A stretch of DNA of 40,903 nucleotides, taken from the NCBI GenBank assembly GCA_017507385.1, contig JAFWAX010000064.1, positions 1 through 40,903 on the forward strand, given 5' to 3'. Positions 1 to 8,467 of the stretch are shown here, piece by piece (within the stretch, counting starts at the first letter, position 1; the number at the start of each line of letters is the position of its first letter). Origin of the DNA: Bacteroidaceae bacterium. GTDB taxonomy: Bacteria; Bacteroidota; Bacteroidia; Bacteroidales; Bacteroidaceae. Made by a program: the position numbers and the translations under genes. The notes below the pieces were generated by a model. It did not search any database. It had not been told where the DNA came from and saw only the letters and a program-made list of their open reading frames with translations.

Positions 1-30
1 CTCAGAAATTTGTTCCTTTGTAAGTAACAT

Positions 31-71
31 AAGTTGTAATTTTTGATTTGGACACCCAAAATTACAAACTT
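31..71. repeat. Inverted repeat at the window edge
   Basis: AAGTTGTAATTTT (31-43) is nearly the reverse complement of AAAATTACAAACTT (58-71), with one extra base, around a 14-base loop. It lies just before a terminator-like hairpin. No gene is visible in 1-316, so this is probably the 3' flank of a gene left of the window. Function unknown. Confidence 0.4.
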
Positions 72-74
72 GTC

Positions 75-107
75 AGGACTAGCCAAACATGGCTGATCCT
101 TTTTTTA
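75..107 (+). terminator. Rho-independent terminator candidate
   Basis: Stem GGACTAGCC (76-84) pairs with GGCTGATCC (91-99), with one mismatch and one G-T pair around a six-base loop. Seven or eight T residues follow (100-107). The orientation would end a plus-strand transcript that enters from the left of the window. Confidence 0.55.
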
Positions 108-142
108 TACTTAACTCAGACACACTTTTCGAAACAGTATCC

Positions 143-200
143 AGTGGACACGTAGGGAACTGCATGCTTTACCTTTATGCTAATTCGTCGAACTCACGTT
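143..200. repeat. Right half of the 180-bp TIR element (copy A)
   Basis: The segment matches the right arm of the full elements at 26979-27160 and 35605-35789. It shares GACACGTAGGGAACTGCATG and ends in the terminal repeat AATTCGTCGAACTC followed by ACGTTA. The left arm and the central inverted repeat are missing, so this is a truncated copy. It lies downstream of the serA terminator. Confidence 0.7.
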
Positions 201-254
201 AAACTACAGTAAAGGGTGCGGCAACTAAAGAATAAAACATTTGAAAGCAGTTAC

Positions 255-290
255 AAGAAGAGGGGACACAAAATTGCGCCCCCTCTTCTT
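255..290 (-). terminator. Terminator of the serC-serA operon
   Basis: AAGAAGAGGGG (255-265) pairs with CCCCTCTTCTT (280-290) around a short loop. The hairpin sits 27 bases past the serA stop codon. The A-rich side upstream on the plus strand gives a short U run on the minus-strand transcript, so it can end serA transcription. Confidence 0.7.
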
Positions 291-316
291 ATACTATATT
301 ATTCGCAGGAAAAAGT

Positions 317-1237
317 TTACTTATTTACTTGAAATTTTGTGATGCCGTCCTTGATGAAACCAACAATTTGATTAGCAGCAGCAAGACCTGCATTGGTGTT
401 TGCCTCGGCTGTCTGGGCACCCATCTTCTTAGGTGTGCAGTAGTAGCGACCTTCAAACTGGGCGAACTCGGCATCTGCAACAGGCTTGATGTCGGTGATG
501 TACTTAAGATCTGTACGATCAGCAAGGAGTGCGATGAGTTCTGGCTCGTTGATGACTTCCTTGCGAGCGGTGTTGATGAGGATGGCTCCCTGCTTCATGC
601 TGCCCACGAATGCCTTGCCAATACTGCCCTTAGTCTCGTCTGTGGCAGGAATGTGGAGAGAAACGATGTCGCAAGTCTCGAAGAGTTCTGCCTGAGAAGC
701 AGCAGCGTGAACACCAGCAGCCTCAATCACCTCTGCAAGGCAGTAAGCATCGTAAGCAGACACTTCCATGCCGAAGCCCTTTGCAATACGTGCAACATTG
801 CGACCGACATTGCCGAAAGCAAGAATACCAAGTTTCTTGCCCATCAACTCAGAACCAGCCTTGCCGTTGTAGAAGTTACGAACGGTGAACACGAGCAAAC
901 CGAGCACCAACTCAGCCACAGCATTGGCGTTCTGACCCGGAGTGTTCATCACCACCACGTTGTGTGCGGTAGCAGCCTCGAGGTCAACATTATCGTAACC
1001 AGCACCTGCACGAACCACAATTTTCAGGTTCTTGGCTGCATCCATCACCTCAGCATCGATGATGTCGGAGCGGATGATGATGGCATCCACATCGGCCACA
1101 GCTTCCAACAGCTGAGCCTTCTCTGTATATTTCTCCAGAAGAGCGAGTTCAAAACCTGCACCTTCTATAATCTCTTTGATCCCAGCAACTGCAGCAGCCG
1201 CAAAAGGCTTTTCTGTTGCTACTAAAACTTTTGCCAT
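317..1237 (-). CDS. serA: D-3-phosphoglycerate dehydrogenase, type III
   Basis: Oxidises 3-phosphoglycerate to 3-phosphohydroxypyruvate with NAD, the first step of serine synthesis, in the cytoplasm. The 306-residue protein is the short form: it has substrate- and NAD-binding domains but no C-terminal ACT or ASB regulatory domains, so feedback by serine through ACT is not expected. Visible motifs are VRAGAGYDNVD (about residues 75-85), the dinucleotide motif AFGNVG, NTARKEV and the C-terminal PKKMGAQTAEAN. In that last motif the usual catalytic His of HxG is Lys271 (KMG). Lysine at this site is known for the type IIIK enzymes, such as that of Entamoeba. The gene follows serC with a 68-base gap and is very likely in one operon with it. 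Start chosen at MAKVLVATEK, which fits family length. Confidence 0.95.
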   Translation of the reverse strand: MAKVLVATEKPFAAAAVAGIKEIIEGAGFELALLEKYTEKAQLLEAVADVDAIIIRSDIIDAEVMDAAKNLKIVVRAGAGYDNVDLEAATAHNVVVMNTPGQNANAVAELVLGLLVFTVRNFYNGKAGSELMGKKLGILAFGNVGRNVARIAKGFGMEVSAYDAYCLAEVIEAAGVHAAASQAELFETCDIVSLHIPATDETKGSIGKAFVGSMKQGAILINTARKEVINEPELIALLADRTDLKYITDIKPVADAEFAQFEGRYYCTPKKMGAQTAEANTNAGLAAANQIVGFIKDGITKFQVNK

Positions 1238-1305
1238 AATTTATAAATTAGAAGCCTAAAATTCCCCAAAATGCTGGAAATTCTATGACTTTGACTATTA
1301 TTTAT

Positions 1306-2373
1306 TTAATGCATTGCCTCAAATTCCTGCATACACTTAACAAGTGCCTGAACGCCTTCAATAGACATAGCGTTGTAGCAAGAAGCACGGAAACCACCAA
1401 CATCACGATGTCCCTTTACACCAACCATGCCCTGACTTGTAGCGAACTTCAAGAATTCATCCTGCAAGTCTTGATACTCAGGTTTCAACACAAAAGTGAT
1501 GTTCATGAGTGAACGGCTTTCCTTTTCAGCTGTACCAACAAAAAGTTTGTTGCGGTCAATTTCAGCATAAAGGATTTCAGCGCGTTGCTCAGCCAACTTC
1601 TGCATAGCTTCCACACCGCCATGAGCCTTGATATAACGGAGGTTCATCAACGCCGAATAGATTGGAACTACTGGAGGAGTGTTGAACATTGAGCCCTTCT
1701 TCACGTGAGTACGGTAGTCAAGCATTGTTGGAATGTGACGTGACACCTTACCAAGTGCATCTTCTTTCACAATGACGAAAGTCAGACCAGCCATAGCAAG
1801 ATTCTTCTGTGCACCACCATAAATCATTGTGTACTTGCTCACATCAATAGGACGGCTGAAAATATCTGACGACATGTCTGCAATCAGTGGAATAGGCGAA
1901 TCGATGTCTTCACGAATTTCGGTTCCGTAAATTGTATTGTTAGTCGTGATGTGGAGATAGTCTGCATCTGCTGGAATTTCAAAATCCTTAGGAATGTAAG
2001 TAAAATTCTTGTCTGCAGAAGATGCCACTTCCACAACCTCTCCAAATGCCTTCGCCTCTTTCTCTGCTTTTGTTGCCCAAACACCTGTATTCAGATAAGC
2101 AGCCTTCTTCTCAAGAAAGTTGAATGGAACCATACAGAATTCAAGGCTTGCACCACCTCCAATGAAGATTACCGAGTATCCCTCTGGTATGTTGAGAAGT
2201 TCCTTAAAAAGAGCTACAGCCTCGTCAACCACGGGCTGGAAATCCTTTGCACGGTGGCTAATCTCCATCAAAGAGAGACCAGAGCCATTGAAATCAAGGC
2301 ACGCCTGTGCAGTCTGCTCTATCACTTCACGAGGAAGAATAGAAGGTCCAGCATTAAAATTGTACTTTTTCAT
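1306..2373 (-). CDS. serC: Phosphoserine aminotransferase
   Basis: PLP-dependent class V aminotransferase. It converts 3-phosphohydroxypyruvate and glutamate to phosphoserine and 2-oxoglutarate; the family also acts in pyridoxal phosphate synthesis. The 355 residues match the usual length (about 360). Visible motifs are the N-terminal [11 protein letters not shown], the phosphate-binding IGGGASLEF (71-79) and the cofactor lysine in [12 protein letters not shown] (Lys190). It is the first gene of the serC-serA operon, so two consecutive steps of serine synthesis are co-transcribed. A -7 promoter box lies 67 bases upstream. No phosphoserine phosphatase (serB) is present in the window. Confidence 0.96.
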   Translation of the reverse strand: MKKYNFNAGPSILPREVIEQTAQACLDFNGSGLSLMEISHRAKDFQPVVDEAVALFKELLNIPEGYSVIFIGGGASLEFCMVPFNFLEKKAAYLNTGVWATKAEKEAKAFGEVVEVASSADKNFTYIPKDFEIPADADYLHITTNNTIYGTEIREDIDSPIPLIADMSSDIFSRPIDVSKYTMIYGGAQKNLAMAGLTFVIVKEDALGKVSRHIPTMLDYRTHVKKGSMFNTPPVVPIYSALMNLRYIKAHGGVEAMQKLAEQRAEILYAEIDRNKLFVGTAEKESRSLMNITFVLKPEYQDLQDEFLKFATSQGMVGVKGHRDVGGFRASCYNAMSIEGVQALVKCMQEFEAMH

Positions 2374-2439
2374 GTTTTTATTGTTTGATTGTATATTGCT
2401 ACGCTTAAAAAACGTTTCTTTTTACCCAAAAATCAAATG

Positions 2440-2447
2440 CAAATTTA
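2440..2447 (-). promoter_or_regulatory. -7 promoter box for serC-serA
   Basis: On the minus strand this reads TAAATTTG, a full match to the Bacteroidota -7 consensus TAnnTTTG. It lies 67 bases before the serC start codon. No clear -33 TTTG was found at the expected distance. Confidence 0.55.
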
Positions 2448-2546
2448 CCAATAAATGGAGAATATCATATCACTTTGTCGTTTTTTTATGGATGAAAAAC
2501 GTAAAAATGGCATAAATCATCACAATATTGGTAAACCGATGTTACA

Positions 2547-3473
2547 TTACAGCCATTTTTTCCTTCGGAACCACCATAGCGACATCACCGTACACACCAC
2601 ACAAAGGATTATTACGACTGGGAAGCCAAAATCCCATCCCTCCATTCCATTTTTCAAATTCATACCAAACATACTAGTTATAAACGTCGGGAAAAGGATT
2701 ATCATATTGAGGGATGTCAAGAGTCGCATCACCGTATTCATATTATTATTAATAATGTTCGCGTAGGTATCCATGGTCGAGTCAAGGATATTGATGTAAA
2801 TAGCTGTTGTTTCTCTCGCCTGATTCATCTCAATATTCACGTCTTCAATCAGCTCTGCATCCAGCTCATCCACAGGCAATCTGAATTTCAGTTTACTCAA
2901 CAACGATTCATTGCCTCTGATTGACGTGCCAAAATACGTAAGCGAATCCTGCAACCTTGATAAACTCACGAGGTCTTTATTGTCAATATGCTTGTCTAAA
3001 TCTCTTTTTGCCTTTTCTATGATTCCATTCACTTGTTTCAGATACTTCAGATACCACACTGAAGCACTTAGGAAAAGGCGAAACACCAAGTCTGAAGCGT
3101 CGGTAAAGCCCTCTGCTCTCCGCATCTGATGATTGACGAAATCAAGCATCATACGCGTTTCTTGGTTACAAATGGTAATGATTTTGTCTCCTTTCAAAAC
3201 AATACCTAAAGGAATTGTTGTATATGGACTTCGAGAAGAAACGCTCTTTAAATGCGGAATACGCAAAATAATCATAAGCCACCCTTCATCCATGTCGTAA
3301 CGGGCACGCTCGTCAGCGTCAGAAACGTCCTCCATGAAATAATCAGGCATACCCAGTTCCTTCTCCAAGAACTCCTTATCATCATCAGCAGGGCAAGTAA
3401 TTTGCACCCAACAATTTGGCTCCCATGCATCAATATGCTTGATGCCGCCATTAAAATTCCAGAATGTACGCAT
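2547..3473 (-). CDS. corA: CorA-family magnesium/divalent metal transporter
   Basis: Inner-membrane channel for Mg2+ or related divalent cations, working as a pentamer. The 308-residue protein has a long soluble N-terminal domain with helical heptads, then two C-terminal transmembrane helices. The signature GMN is at residues 270-272 (in MFGMNLKNG), and the protein ends in the basic tail FRRKKWL typical of the family. The open frame runs further upstream to 3569, but the extra 32 residues do not resemble the family and lie in the promoter region; MRTFWNFNGG (3473) was taken as the start. Substrate choice (Mg, Co, Ni or Zn) cannot be read from the sequence. It is divergent from the ccsA-like gene. 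Confidence 0.88.
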   Translation of the reverse strand: MRTFWNFNGGIKHIDAWEPNCWVQITCPADDDKEFLEKELGMPDYFMEDVSDADERARYDMDEGWLMIILRIPHLKSVSSRSPYTTIPLGIVLKGDKIITICNQETRMMLDFVNHQMRRAEGFTDASDLVFRLFLSASVWYLKYLKQVNGIIEKAKRDLDKHIDNKDLVSLSRLQDSLTYFGTSIRGNESLLSKLKFRLPVDELDAELIEDVNIEMNQARETTAIYINILDSTMDTYANIINNNMNTVMRLLTSLNMIILFPTFITSMFGMNLKNGMEGWDFGFPVVIILCVVCTVMSLWWFRRKKWL

Positions 3474-3659
3474 TGTTGTCTGAATCTTTGCTTTTCTTTG
3501 ATTGAACAGTAAAAATCGGGGCAAAGACCCATGCAACTCCGCTTGAGAGGTGAGTCTTATCCCAGGCACTTTATACTATTCGCCGGATAATCGTCCATAG
3601 TTTTGAAAAATTAATGAATATTCTCTTATCGTTTCACGCCCATAGGCGGAATTCGGCTA

Positions 3660-3689
3660 CAAAGGTAATAATTTATTTTTACAAACAAA
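3660..3689 (-). promoter_or_regulatory. Promoter for corA
   Basis: On the minus strand the -7 box is TACCTTTG (3667-3660) and a TTTG at 3689-3686 fits the -33 box with an 18-base spacer. The predicted transcript has a leader of about 180 bases before the corA start. Confidence 0.5.
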
Positions 3690-3761
3690 AAACAAGTTTC
3701 AGAAATATCTATTTTGAAAAAAACTTTATCACATTATATTTATTATTAACCCCATTTTCTG

Positions 3762-3769
3762 TAACTTTG
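3762..3769 (+). promoter_or_regulatory. -7 promoter box for the ccsA-like gene
   Basis: TAACTTTG matches TAnnTTTG and lies 42 bases before the ATG at 3812. A TTTA at 3739-3742 is an imperfect -33 box. Its position inside the longest open frame argues against the upstream start at 3614. Confidence 0.6.
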
Positions 3770-3811
3770 CATCCCAATATTGCCCATAAAAGCAAAACAG
3801 CACTTTCTCTG

Positions 3812-5278
3812 ATGACAAAGTTCAAGAACATAGAGCGAATCCTCCAGCGTATTTCTTTCGCGGTTTACGCCATACTCATCATCACCATGGCTATTGCCAC
3901 ATTTGTTGACAACAGTATGGGAGTTGCTGTTGCAAAAAAAAATATCTATCATAGCTGGTGGTTCTTGTCCTTATGGTTCGTAGCCATTGCCACATCCCTA
4001 AGCTGCTTGCCCAAGCATTTCCGTTGGCTATTACATCTCTTTCATAAATTGAAGAGAAAACTTTTCTTCATCTGCTTCTTTCTCTTTTTACCCACCAGCA
4101 TAATGGCAACAGGTGTGCATATTGTTGAGCGAGCACAGGCGGATTCTTTACGCAGCGTTCAAGTCATCTACAACAATCGGCTATGCCCTCTCAACACACC
4201 AGCCCGTGATTTCATCGTCAAACTATCAGGCGATTACTCTTTCCAAGGACTTACTGCGGAACAAGTCATGCTCTCATGGATTTCTGACCCCAAAACATGG
4301 AATAGCACACCCATCATTCAAGTTAAGCAAGACAACCTCAAAGCCCATTTGGGAATAGACGGAACCCATGCATGCTTTTCCGACTTCTTTGACAAGAACG
4401 GGATTTACCTCTTCTCTCCTGGCCAATACCCCGACATAGAAGAAAAGCTGACACTCATTCTTTTGCTGACAAGAGGTTCTTTCTTCGAATGGCTACCCGA
4501 AGGCGTACAACCACTACCTTGCTGCAAAGTAAAGGCCGAATTGTTCTACAACGATATTCCATGGAATCCCCTACTCTTTTCCTCTTGCTTTGCCTTGGCC
4601 TTCATCATCTTTTGTCTCCACCTCAAGAACAAAGCCACCCCCAAAAAGATTCATTATACAATATTAATCACAAAAATCTCACTTACAATTCTTTTATCTG
4701 CTTCATTAGCCATTCGCTGGTACATATCCGGCCACATCCCTCTCTCTAACACATACGAGACGCTGCAAGTCATCGCCCTCACGGCTCTTGCCATCTCCTG
4801 CTTTATGCACAGCAACACAATTGCGGCCTTGATTGTCGCAGGGTCAACATTGCTGGTTGCTCACATTAGTGCGCTCGACCCCCAAGTAACGTCACTGATG
4901 CCGATTCTACAAAGTCCATGGCTATCATCACATGTCACCACCATCATGATTTCTTACTGCTTGTTTGCCCTGCTCCTTGTACGCCCAAACCGTACCATGC
5001 TTATCTGGGCAGAAATACTGCTGGCTACAGGCATCATCCTGGGAGCCATCTGGGCTAAAACCGCATGGGGGGCATACTGGCATTGGGATTCCAAAGAGAC
5101 ATGGGCACTCATCACGTTGCTAATCTACATGTATCCACTTCATCCAGGCATACTGCCATGGTTCCGAAGCGAAAGAAACATGAAACTCTACCTCCGTTTA
5201 GCATTCCTTAGCGTATTAATGACTTATTTCGGCTGCAACTATCTGCTCACGGGCATGCACAGCTATGCAGGCAACTGA
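3812..5278 (+). CDS. ccsA: Cytochrome c assembly protein, CcsA/ResC type
   Basis: Membrane protein of the system II cytochrome c maturation pathway, which brings heme to the outer face of the inner membrane for attachment to apocytochromes. The 488 residues begin with two hydrophobic segments and a periplasmic stretch of about 170 residues. That part is compatible with a reduced ResB-like region. A multi-helix CcsA domain follows, with the tryptophan-rich heme-handling motif WGAYWHWDSKETW at about residues 420-432. Conserved histidines near the C-terminus (GMHSYAG) also fit. Start set at ATG 3812 (MTKFKNIERI), because the upstream part of the frame overlaps the promoter. No cytochrome c or nrfHA gene is adjacent, so its client is not in the window. 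Confidence 0.85.
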   Translation: MTKFKNIERILQRISFAVYAILIITMAIATFVDNSMGVAVAKKNIYHSWWFLSLWFVAIATSLSCLPKHFRWLLHLFHKLKRKLFFICFFLFLPTSIMATGVHIVERAQADSLRSVQVIYNNRLCPLNTPARDFIVKLSGDYSFQGLTAEQVMLSWISDPKTWNSTPIIQVKQDNLKAHLGIDGTHACFSDFFDKNGIYLFSPGQYPDIEEKLTLILLLTRGSFFEWLPEGVQPLPCCKVKAELFYNDIPWNPLLFSSCFALAFIIFCLHLKNKATPKKIHYTILITKISLTILLSASLAIRWYISGHIPLSNTYETLQVIALTALAISCFMHSNTIAALIVAGSTLLVAHISALDPQVTSLMPILQSPWLSSHVTTIMISYCLFALLLVRPNRTMLIWAEILLATGIILGAIWAKTAWGAYWHWDSKETWALITLLIYMYPLHPGILPWFRSERNMKLYLRLAFLSVLMTYFGCNYLLTGMHSYAGN

Positions 5279-5376
5279 CTTTTCGAGACATAGCAACCAG
5301 CAACAAAAGCAGGTACATAAAACATAAAAACACAAAATCTCGCCTGAACACATATTATATATGAAATTTAATTATT

Positions 5377-5384
5377 ATCTTTGC
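5377..5384 (+). promoter_or_regulatory. -7 promoter box for the RidA-like gene
   Basis: TATCTTTG matches TAnnTTTG. The ATG at 5393 is only eight bases beyond the box, so the transcript would be almost leaderless. The in-frame TTG at 5381 lies inside the box and is therefore not the start. Confidence 0.55.
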
Positions 5385-5392
5385 ATTCAGTT

Positions 5393-6529
5393 ATGGAACA
5401 TCATTCAATAGAGATAGAAGATTTAGGAGCCAGAATAGAGCTGACAAGCTTTTCTGCAGGCGAGGTGACCGAAATTCATGCCATGTTGCACGTGGAATCA
5501 CGAGGCGAACTATTTGAAGCACAAATAAATCGCGTCCAGCAAGCCGAAAAGGCATTCATGCTGTCAGAACAAGCAACTGGCGCAAAAGCTGTTTTCAAAC
5601 GCTATTTTCTCAGCGACGCAACCAACCAGGCTTTTCTCATCAAAAATGACGATGACTGTACGGTTTCCTATATCCAGCAACCGCCTCTCGACGGTTCCAA
5701 GGTTGCGCTATGGATTTATCTTCAGAAAGGAACAGACATCCGCAACACGGATGGAACCACAGTTGTTGCACACAATGGATACAAGCACATTTGGACAATG
5801 GGCATCACGGATACAAGTGCCGAAACATCCTATATGCAGACGTGGAAAACATTGTTCACATACATAGACACGCTCAAGCTCTTCAACGCAACGCTCAAAG
5901 ACAACTGCATCCGTACATGGTTTTTCGTTCGCGATGTTGACACTCAATATGGTGGTCTCGTCAAATCAAGACGCGAATGCTTTGTTGAACAAGGCCTAAC
6001 CCAAGACACTCACTATATCTCATCAACGGGAATAGGAGGTGTGCCAGCCGACCCTAAAGCACTCGTACAAATGGAATGCTATGCTCTTACAGGATTCCAG
6101 CCACAGCAGCAGCGCTATCTCTATGCACCGACACACTTGAACAAAACTTACGAATATGGTGTCACATTCGAGCGAGGCACACTCATGCAATATGGCGACC
6201 GCAACCACATCTACATATCAGGAACGGCATCCATCAACAACAAAGGTGAAGTTGTCCACATTGGCAATATCAACTTACAAACCACTCGAATGTGGGAAAA
6301 TGTGGAAAAGCTACTTGAAGAAGGAGGAATGAGCTTTGAGGATGTTATGCAAATCATCGTCTATTTGCGCGATGGTTCAGACTACCAGACAGTTAAAAAG
6401 ATGTTCGAAAAGAAATTCCCCAACATTCCGACTGTTATCACGTTAGCTCCCGTTTGCCGTCCTACATGGCTTATCGAAATGGAATGTATTGCCGTAAAGC
6501 AAGCAAGCAACGATTACACTAATTTCTAA
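5393..6529 (+). CDS. RidA/YjgF-fold protein with chorismatase-like layout
   Basis: The 378-residue protein has a C-terminal RidA/YjgF domain (about residues 255-373). It ends in the family-type sequence PVCRPTWLIEMECIAV, where the arginine matches the carboxylate-binding residue of RidA. The N-terminal two thirds carry a second, diverged half with RDVDTQYGG and YISSTGIGG. This two-half arrangement is that of the chorismatases (FkbO/Hyg5/XanB2), which also use the YjgF fold; RidA itself is only about 130 residues. The substrate cannot be decided: a chorismate-type ligand or an enamine/imine are the options. It is probably co-transcribed with the HAD phosphatase 26 bases downstream. Such proteins are often labelled 'endoribonuclease L-PSP', a name that should not be taken as the function. 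Confidence 0.75.
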   Translation: MEHHSIEIEDLGARIELTSFSAGEVTEIHAMLHVESRGELFEAQINRVQQAEKAFMLSEQATGAKAVFKRYFLSDATNQAFLIKNDDDCTVSYIQQPPLDGSKVALWIYLQKGTDIRNTDGTTVVAHNGYKHIWTMGITDTSAETSYMQTWKTLFTYIDTLKLFNATLKDNCIRTWFFVRDVDTQYGGLVKSRRECFVEQGLTQDTHYISSTGIGGVPADPKALVQMECYALTGFQPQQQRYLYAPTHLNKTYEYGVTFERGTLMQYGDRNHIYISGTASINNKGEVVHIGNINLQTTRMWENVEKLLEEGGMSFEDVMQIIVYLRDGSDYQTVKKMFEKKFPNIPTVITLAPVCRPTWLIEMECIAVKQASNDYTNF

Positions 6530-6555
6530 GAAAGGCATCACTTTCTTTTACCAGC

Positions 6556-7371
6556 ATGAACTACAGGCTTATCGCAGTCGATTTGGACGGCACATTAGTA
6601 AGAAGCGACCAAAGCATCTCTCCACGTACAATAGACACGTTGAGACGTGCCCAGCAAGCAGGCGTGAAAGTGGCTGTGGCTTCTGGACGCCCCACCTTTG
6701 GAACTGCTTATGCAGCCGACGCGCTATGCCTGAAGGAATTAGGTGGCTACGTGATGAGCTATAATGGCGGAGAAATCTATGACTGGCAATCTAAAGAACG
6801 GTTGTTTGCCCAGACGCTAAACTGTGAAATCATACCTTATCTTTCCAAATGCGCGAAAGAACACGACATGGCCATCATGACCTATGCTGGCAACGAAGTT
6901 TTAAGCGAATCGCCAAATAATCAGTACGTTCAATACTCATCCATGCGTAACCGCATGCCCATTCATAACACAAGTGATTTTGTAGCTGCTGCACGAAAAG
7001 CTGGTGTGGTAAAATGTACTATTGTGGGCGACCCCGCACCTTTGCAGGATTTGGAAACCACAATGAGAAGGGAACTTGAAGGGAAAGCTGGAGTGTTTCG
7101 CAGCGAGCCCTTCTTCCTGGAAATTGTTCCTTCTGGCATCGACAAGGCTCAAGGACTGGAGTTTCTACTAAATCATATTGGGGCAAAGCGAGAAGAGCTG
7201 CTGGCTTTTGGTGATGGATACAACGACATCCCGATGCTGCAATTTGCCGGAACAGGTGTTGCAATGGGCAATGCTCACGAAGAAATCAAGAATGCTGCCG
7301 ACAGAATTGCCCTGAGCAATGATGACGACGGATTAGCGATTGAAATAGAAAAACTTATCCTTAATTCATAA
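6556..7371 (+). CDS. HAD-superfamily phosphatase, Cof type (IIB)
   Basis: Cytoplasmic phosphatase, probably acting on small sugar phosphates, nucleotides or cofactor phosphates. The 271 residues show motif I DLDGTLVRSD near the N-terminus (nucleophile Asp9, acid/base Asp11), a motif III lysine in SGIDKAQGL, and motif IV GDGYNDIPML followed by GVAMGNA. A large cap domain of type C2 lies between. This is the standard Cof/YbiV/YidA architecture, in which substrate range is broad and not predictable. It follows the RidA-like gene by 26 bases and ends at a strong hairpin, so the two likely form a small operon. Confidence 0.9.
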   Translation: MNYRLIAVDLDGTLVRSDQSISPRTIDTLRRAQQAGVKVAVASGRPTFGTAYAADALCLKELGGYVMSYNGGEIYDWQSKERLFAQTLNCEIIPYLSKCAKEHDMAIMTYAGNEVLSESPNNQYVQYSSMRNRMPIHNTSDFVAAARKAGVVKCTIVGDPAPLQDLETTMRRELEGKAGVFRSEPFFLEIVPSGIDKAQGLEFLLNHIGAKREELLAFGDGYNDIPMLQFAGTGVAMGNAHEEIKNAADRIALSNDDDGLAIEIEKLILNS

Positions 7372-7400
7372 AAAAATAGTGGCTTTTGCCACTATTTTTA
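7371..7400. terminator. Bidirectional terminator
   Basis: A 12-bp perfect stem AAAAATAGTGGC / GCCACTATTTTT encloses a TTTT loop. It has A residues on one side and T residues on the other. It lies between the convergent HAD and CMD-like genes and can serve both. Confidence 0.8.
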
Positions 7401-7425
7401 TCTCCGTATCACATCACAAACGTTT

Positions 7426-8205
7426 TCAATCAGCTTCCGGGTATGCTCCGTTCACAGCTGTGAGCGCGTTGAGCGTCTTTGGGAATCCGATATAAGGAAG
7501 CATGCCTGTAAGCACAGCAACCATTTCTTTCTTCGTAATATTCAGATTCTTGCAAGCGACTCCCAGATTTTCAAGCTGCGGCTGTGCAACTCCCATGGAT
7601 GCAAGCAGACAGAAAGTAACCAGCACGCGATGTTCTTTATCTATGCCACAACGAGTGTAGAAATCTCCGAAACAATAGCTTTCCATAAACTCCACGATGT
7701 GCTCTTGTCCTTCAGGAGCCTCTTTCTCCATCTTTTCTACCGTACCGGCACCATAGATACTGTCGATGTATTCCCGACCCTTTTCACGACGATTATCTGG
7801 CGTTACAATTCCCTGATTGTCAAGCGGCAATTTGATGTCATTGTCTTCAAACACCTCATTCATCTCCAGCAAGAAATCTATCATTTTTGAGAAGCCCACA
7901 TAAGGAACGGTCTGGTAGATGACTTCACGTATCTCACGAGGCTTAATGCCGACATTGAGACACACATCCACATAAACCTTAAACTGGCGCATGGCGTTGC
8001 AGCCAATGGTGCTGGCCAAAATACACATAGCACGAGTTTTTTCAAGCACCGGTTCTTCGGTTAGCTTTAATGCCTCGTCAAAAGCAAAATTGTCGAAAAT
8101 CTGCGTCAGTTCAGGGTCTCTTTTCAACGTGTTGACAGAATTGCGCTGGGAAAACAACTTGCGAATCTGCTGGCGCGCATAATCGGTTATCTTAAAATCC
8201 TTCAT
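7426..8205 (-). CDS. Carboxymuconolactone decarboxylase-family protein, two-domain
   Basis: The 259-residue protein holds two copies of the CMD/AhpD-like helical domain. The first is around residues 60-125 (MCILASTIGCNAMRQFK, PREIREVIYQTVPYVGF); the second is around 180-255 (RVLVTFCLLASMGV, KKEMVAVLTGMLPYIGF). Neither contains the CxxC redox motif of AhpD, so peroxidase-type activity is not supported. Homologues of this form are common in gut Bacteroidota but their reaction is unknown; nothing nearby suggests aromatic-acid breakdown. Transcribed alone, with a candidate promoter about 100 bases upstream and a shared terminator downstream. Confidence 0.8.
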   Translation of the reverse strand: MKDFKITDYARQQIRKLFSQRNSVNTLKRDPELTQIFDNFAFDEALKLTEEPVLEKTRAMCILASTIGCNAMRQFKVYVDVCLNVGIKPREIREVIYQTVPYVGFSKMIDFLLEMNEVFEDNDIKLPLDNQGIVTPDNRREKGREYIDSIYGAGTVEKMEKEAPEGQEHIVEFMESYCFGDFYTRCGIDKEHRVLVTFCLLASMGVAQPQLENLGVACKNLNITKKEMVAVLTGMLPYIGFPKTLNALTAVNGAYPEAD

Positions 8206-8310
8206 GAGTATGTATTGCTTAGGTTCTTATTTAGATTTATAATTATACGAAAGTGAACTTCTTTGTACAAACATCGGCTGTGCTCGGCTGACTTTTACAA
8301 TTATTTATTG

Positions 8311-8318
8311 CAAATATA
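8311..8318 (-). promoter_or_regulatory. -7 promoter box for the CMD-family gene
   Basis: The minus strand reads TATATTTG, matching TAnnTTTG. It is 105 bases before the start codon at 8205. No -33 box is clear. Confidence 0.4.
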
Positions 8319-8467
8319 AGACTTTTTTCTAACAGCAGAAACATTTTCACTTTTTTTTCACTTTTTTTCAATCATTCCAAAATAAATTTGGACAAATCCA
8401 CACCAACCAGCATCTGTTCCGCGATGATTGGAAGATGCCATCATCTTATGTGAAACGAACTGCAAAA

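Noticed and set aside
1..316. Riboswitch or tRNA in the left edge region
   Set aside because: Only inverted repeats, two terminator-like hairpins and TIR half copy A were found; no cloverleaf or known aptamer pattern.
329..1225. 298-residue frame antisense to serA
   Set aside because: Shadow of serA on the opposite strand; no family resemblance and serA is conserved in detail.
3614..3811. Longer ccsA start at 3614
   Set aside because: The extension crosses a clear -7 box at 3762-3769 and does not look like a signal or membrane segment of the family.
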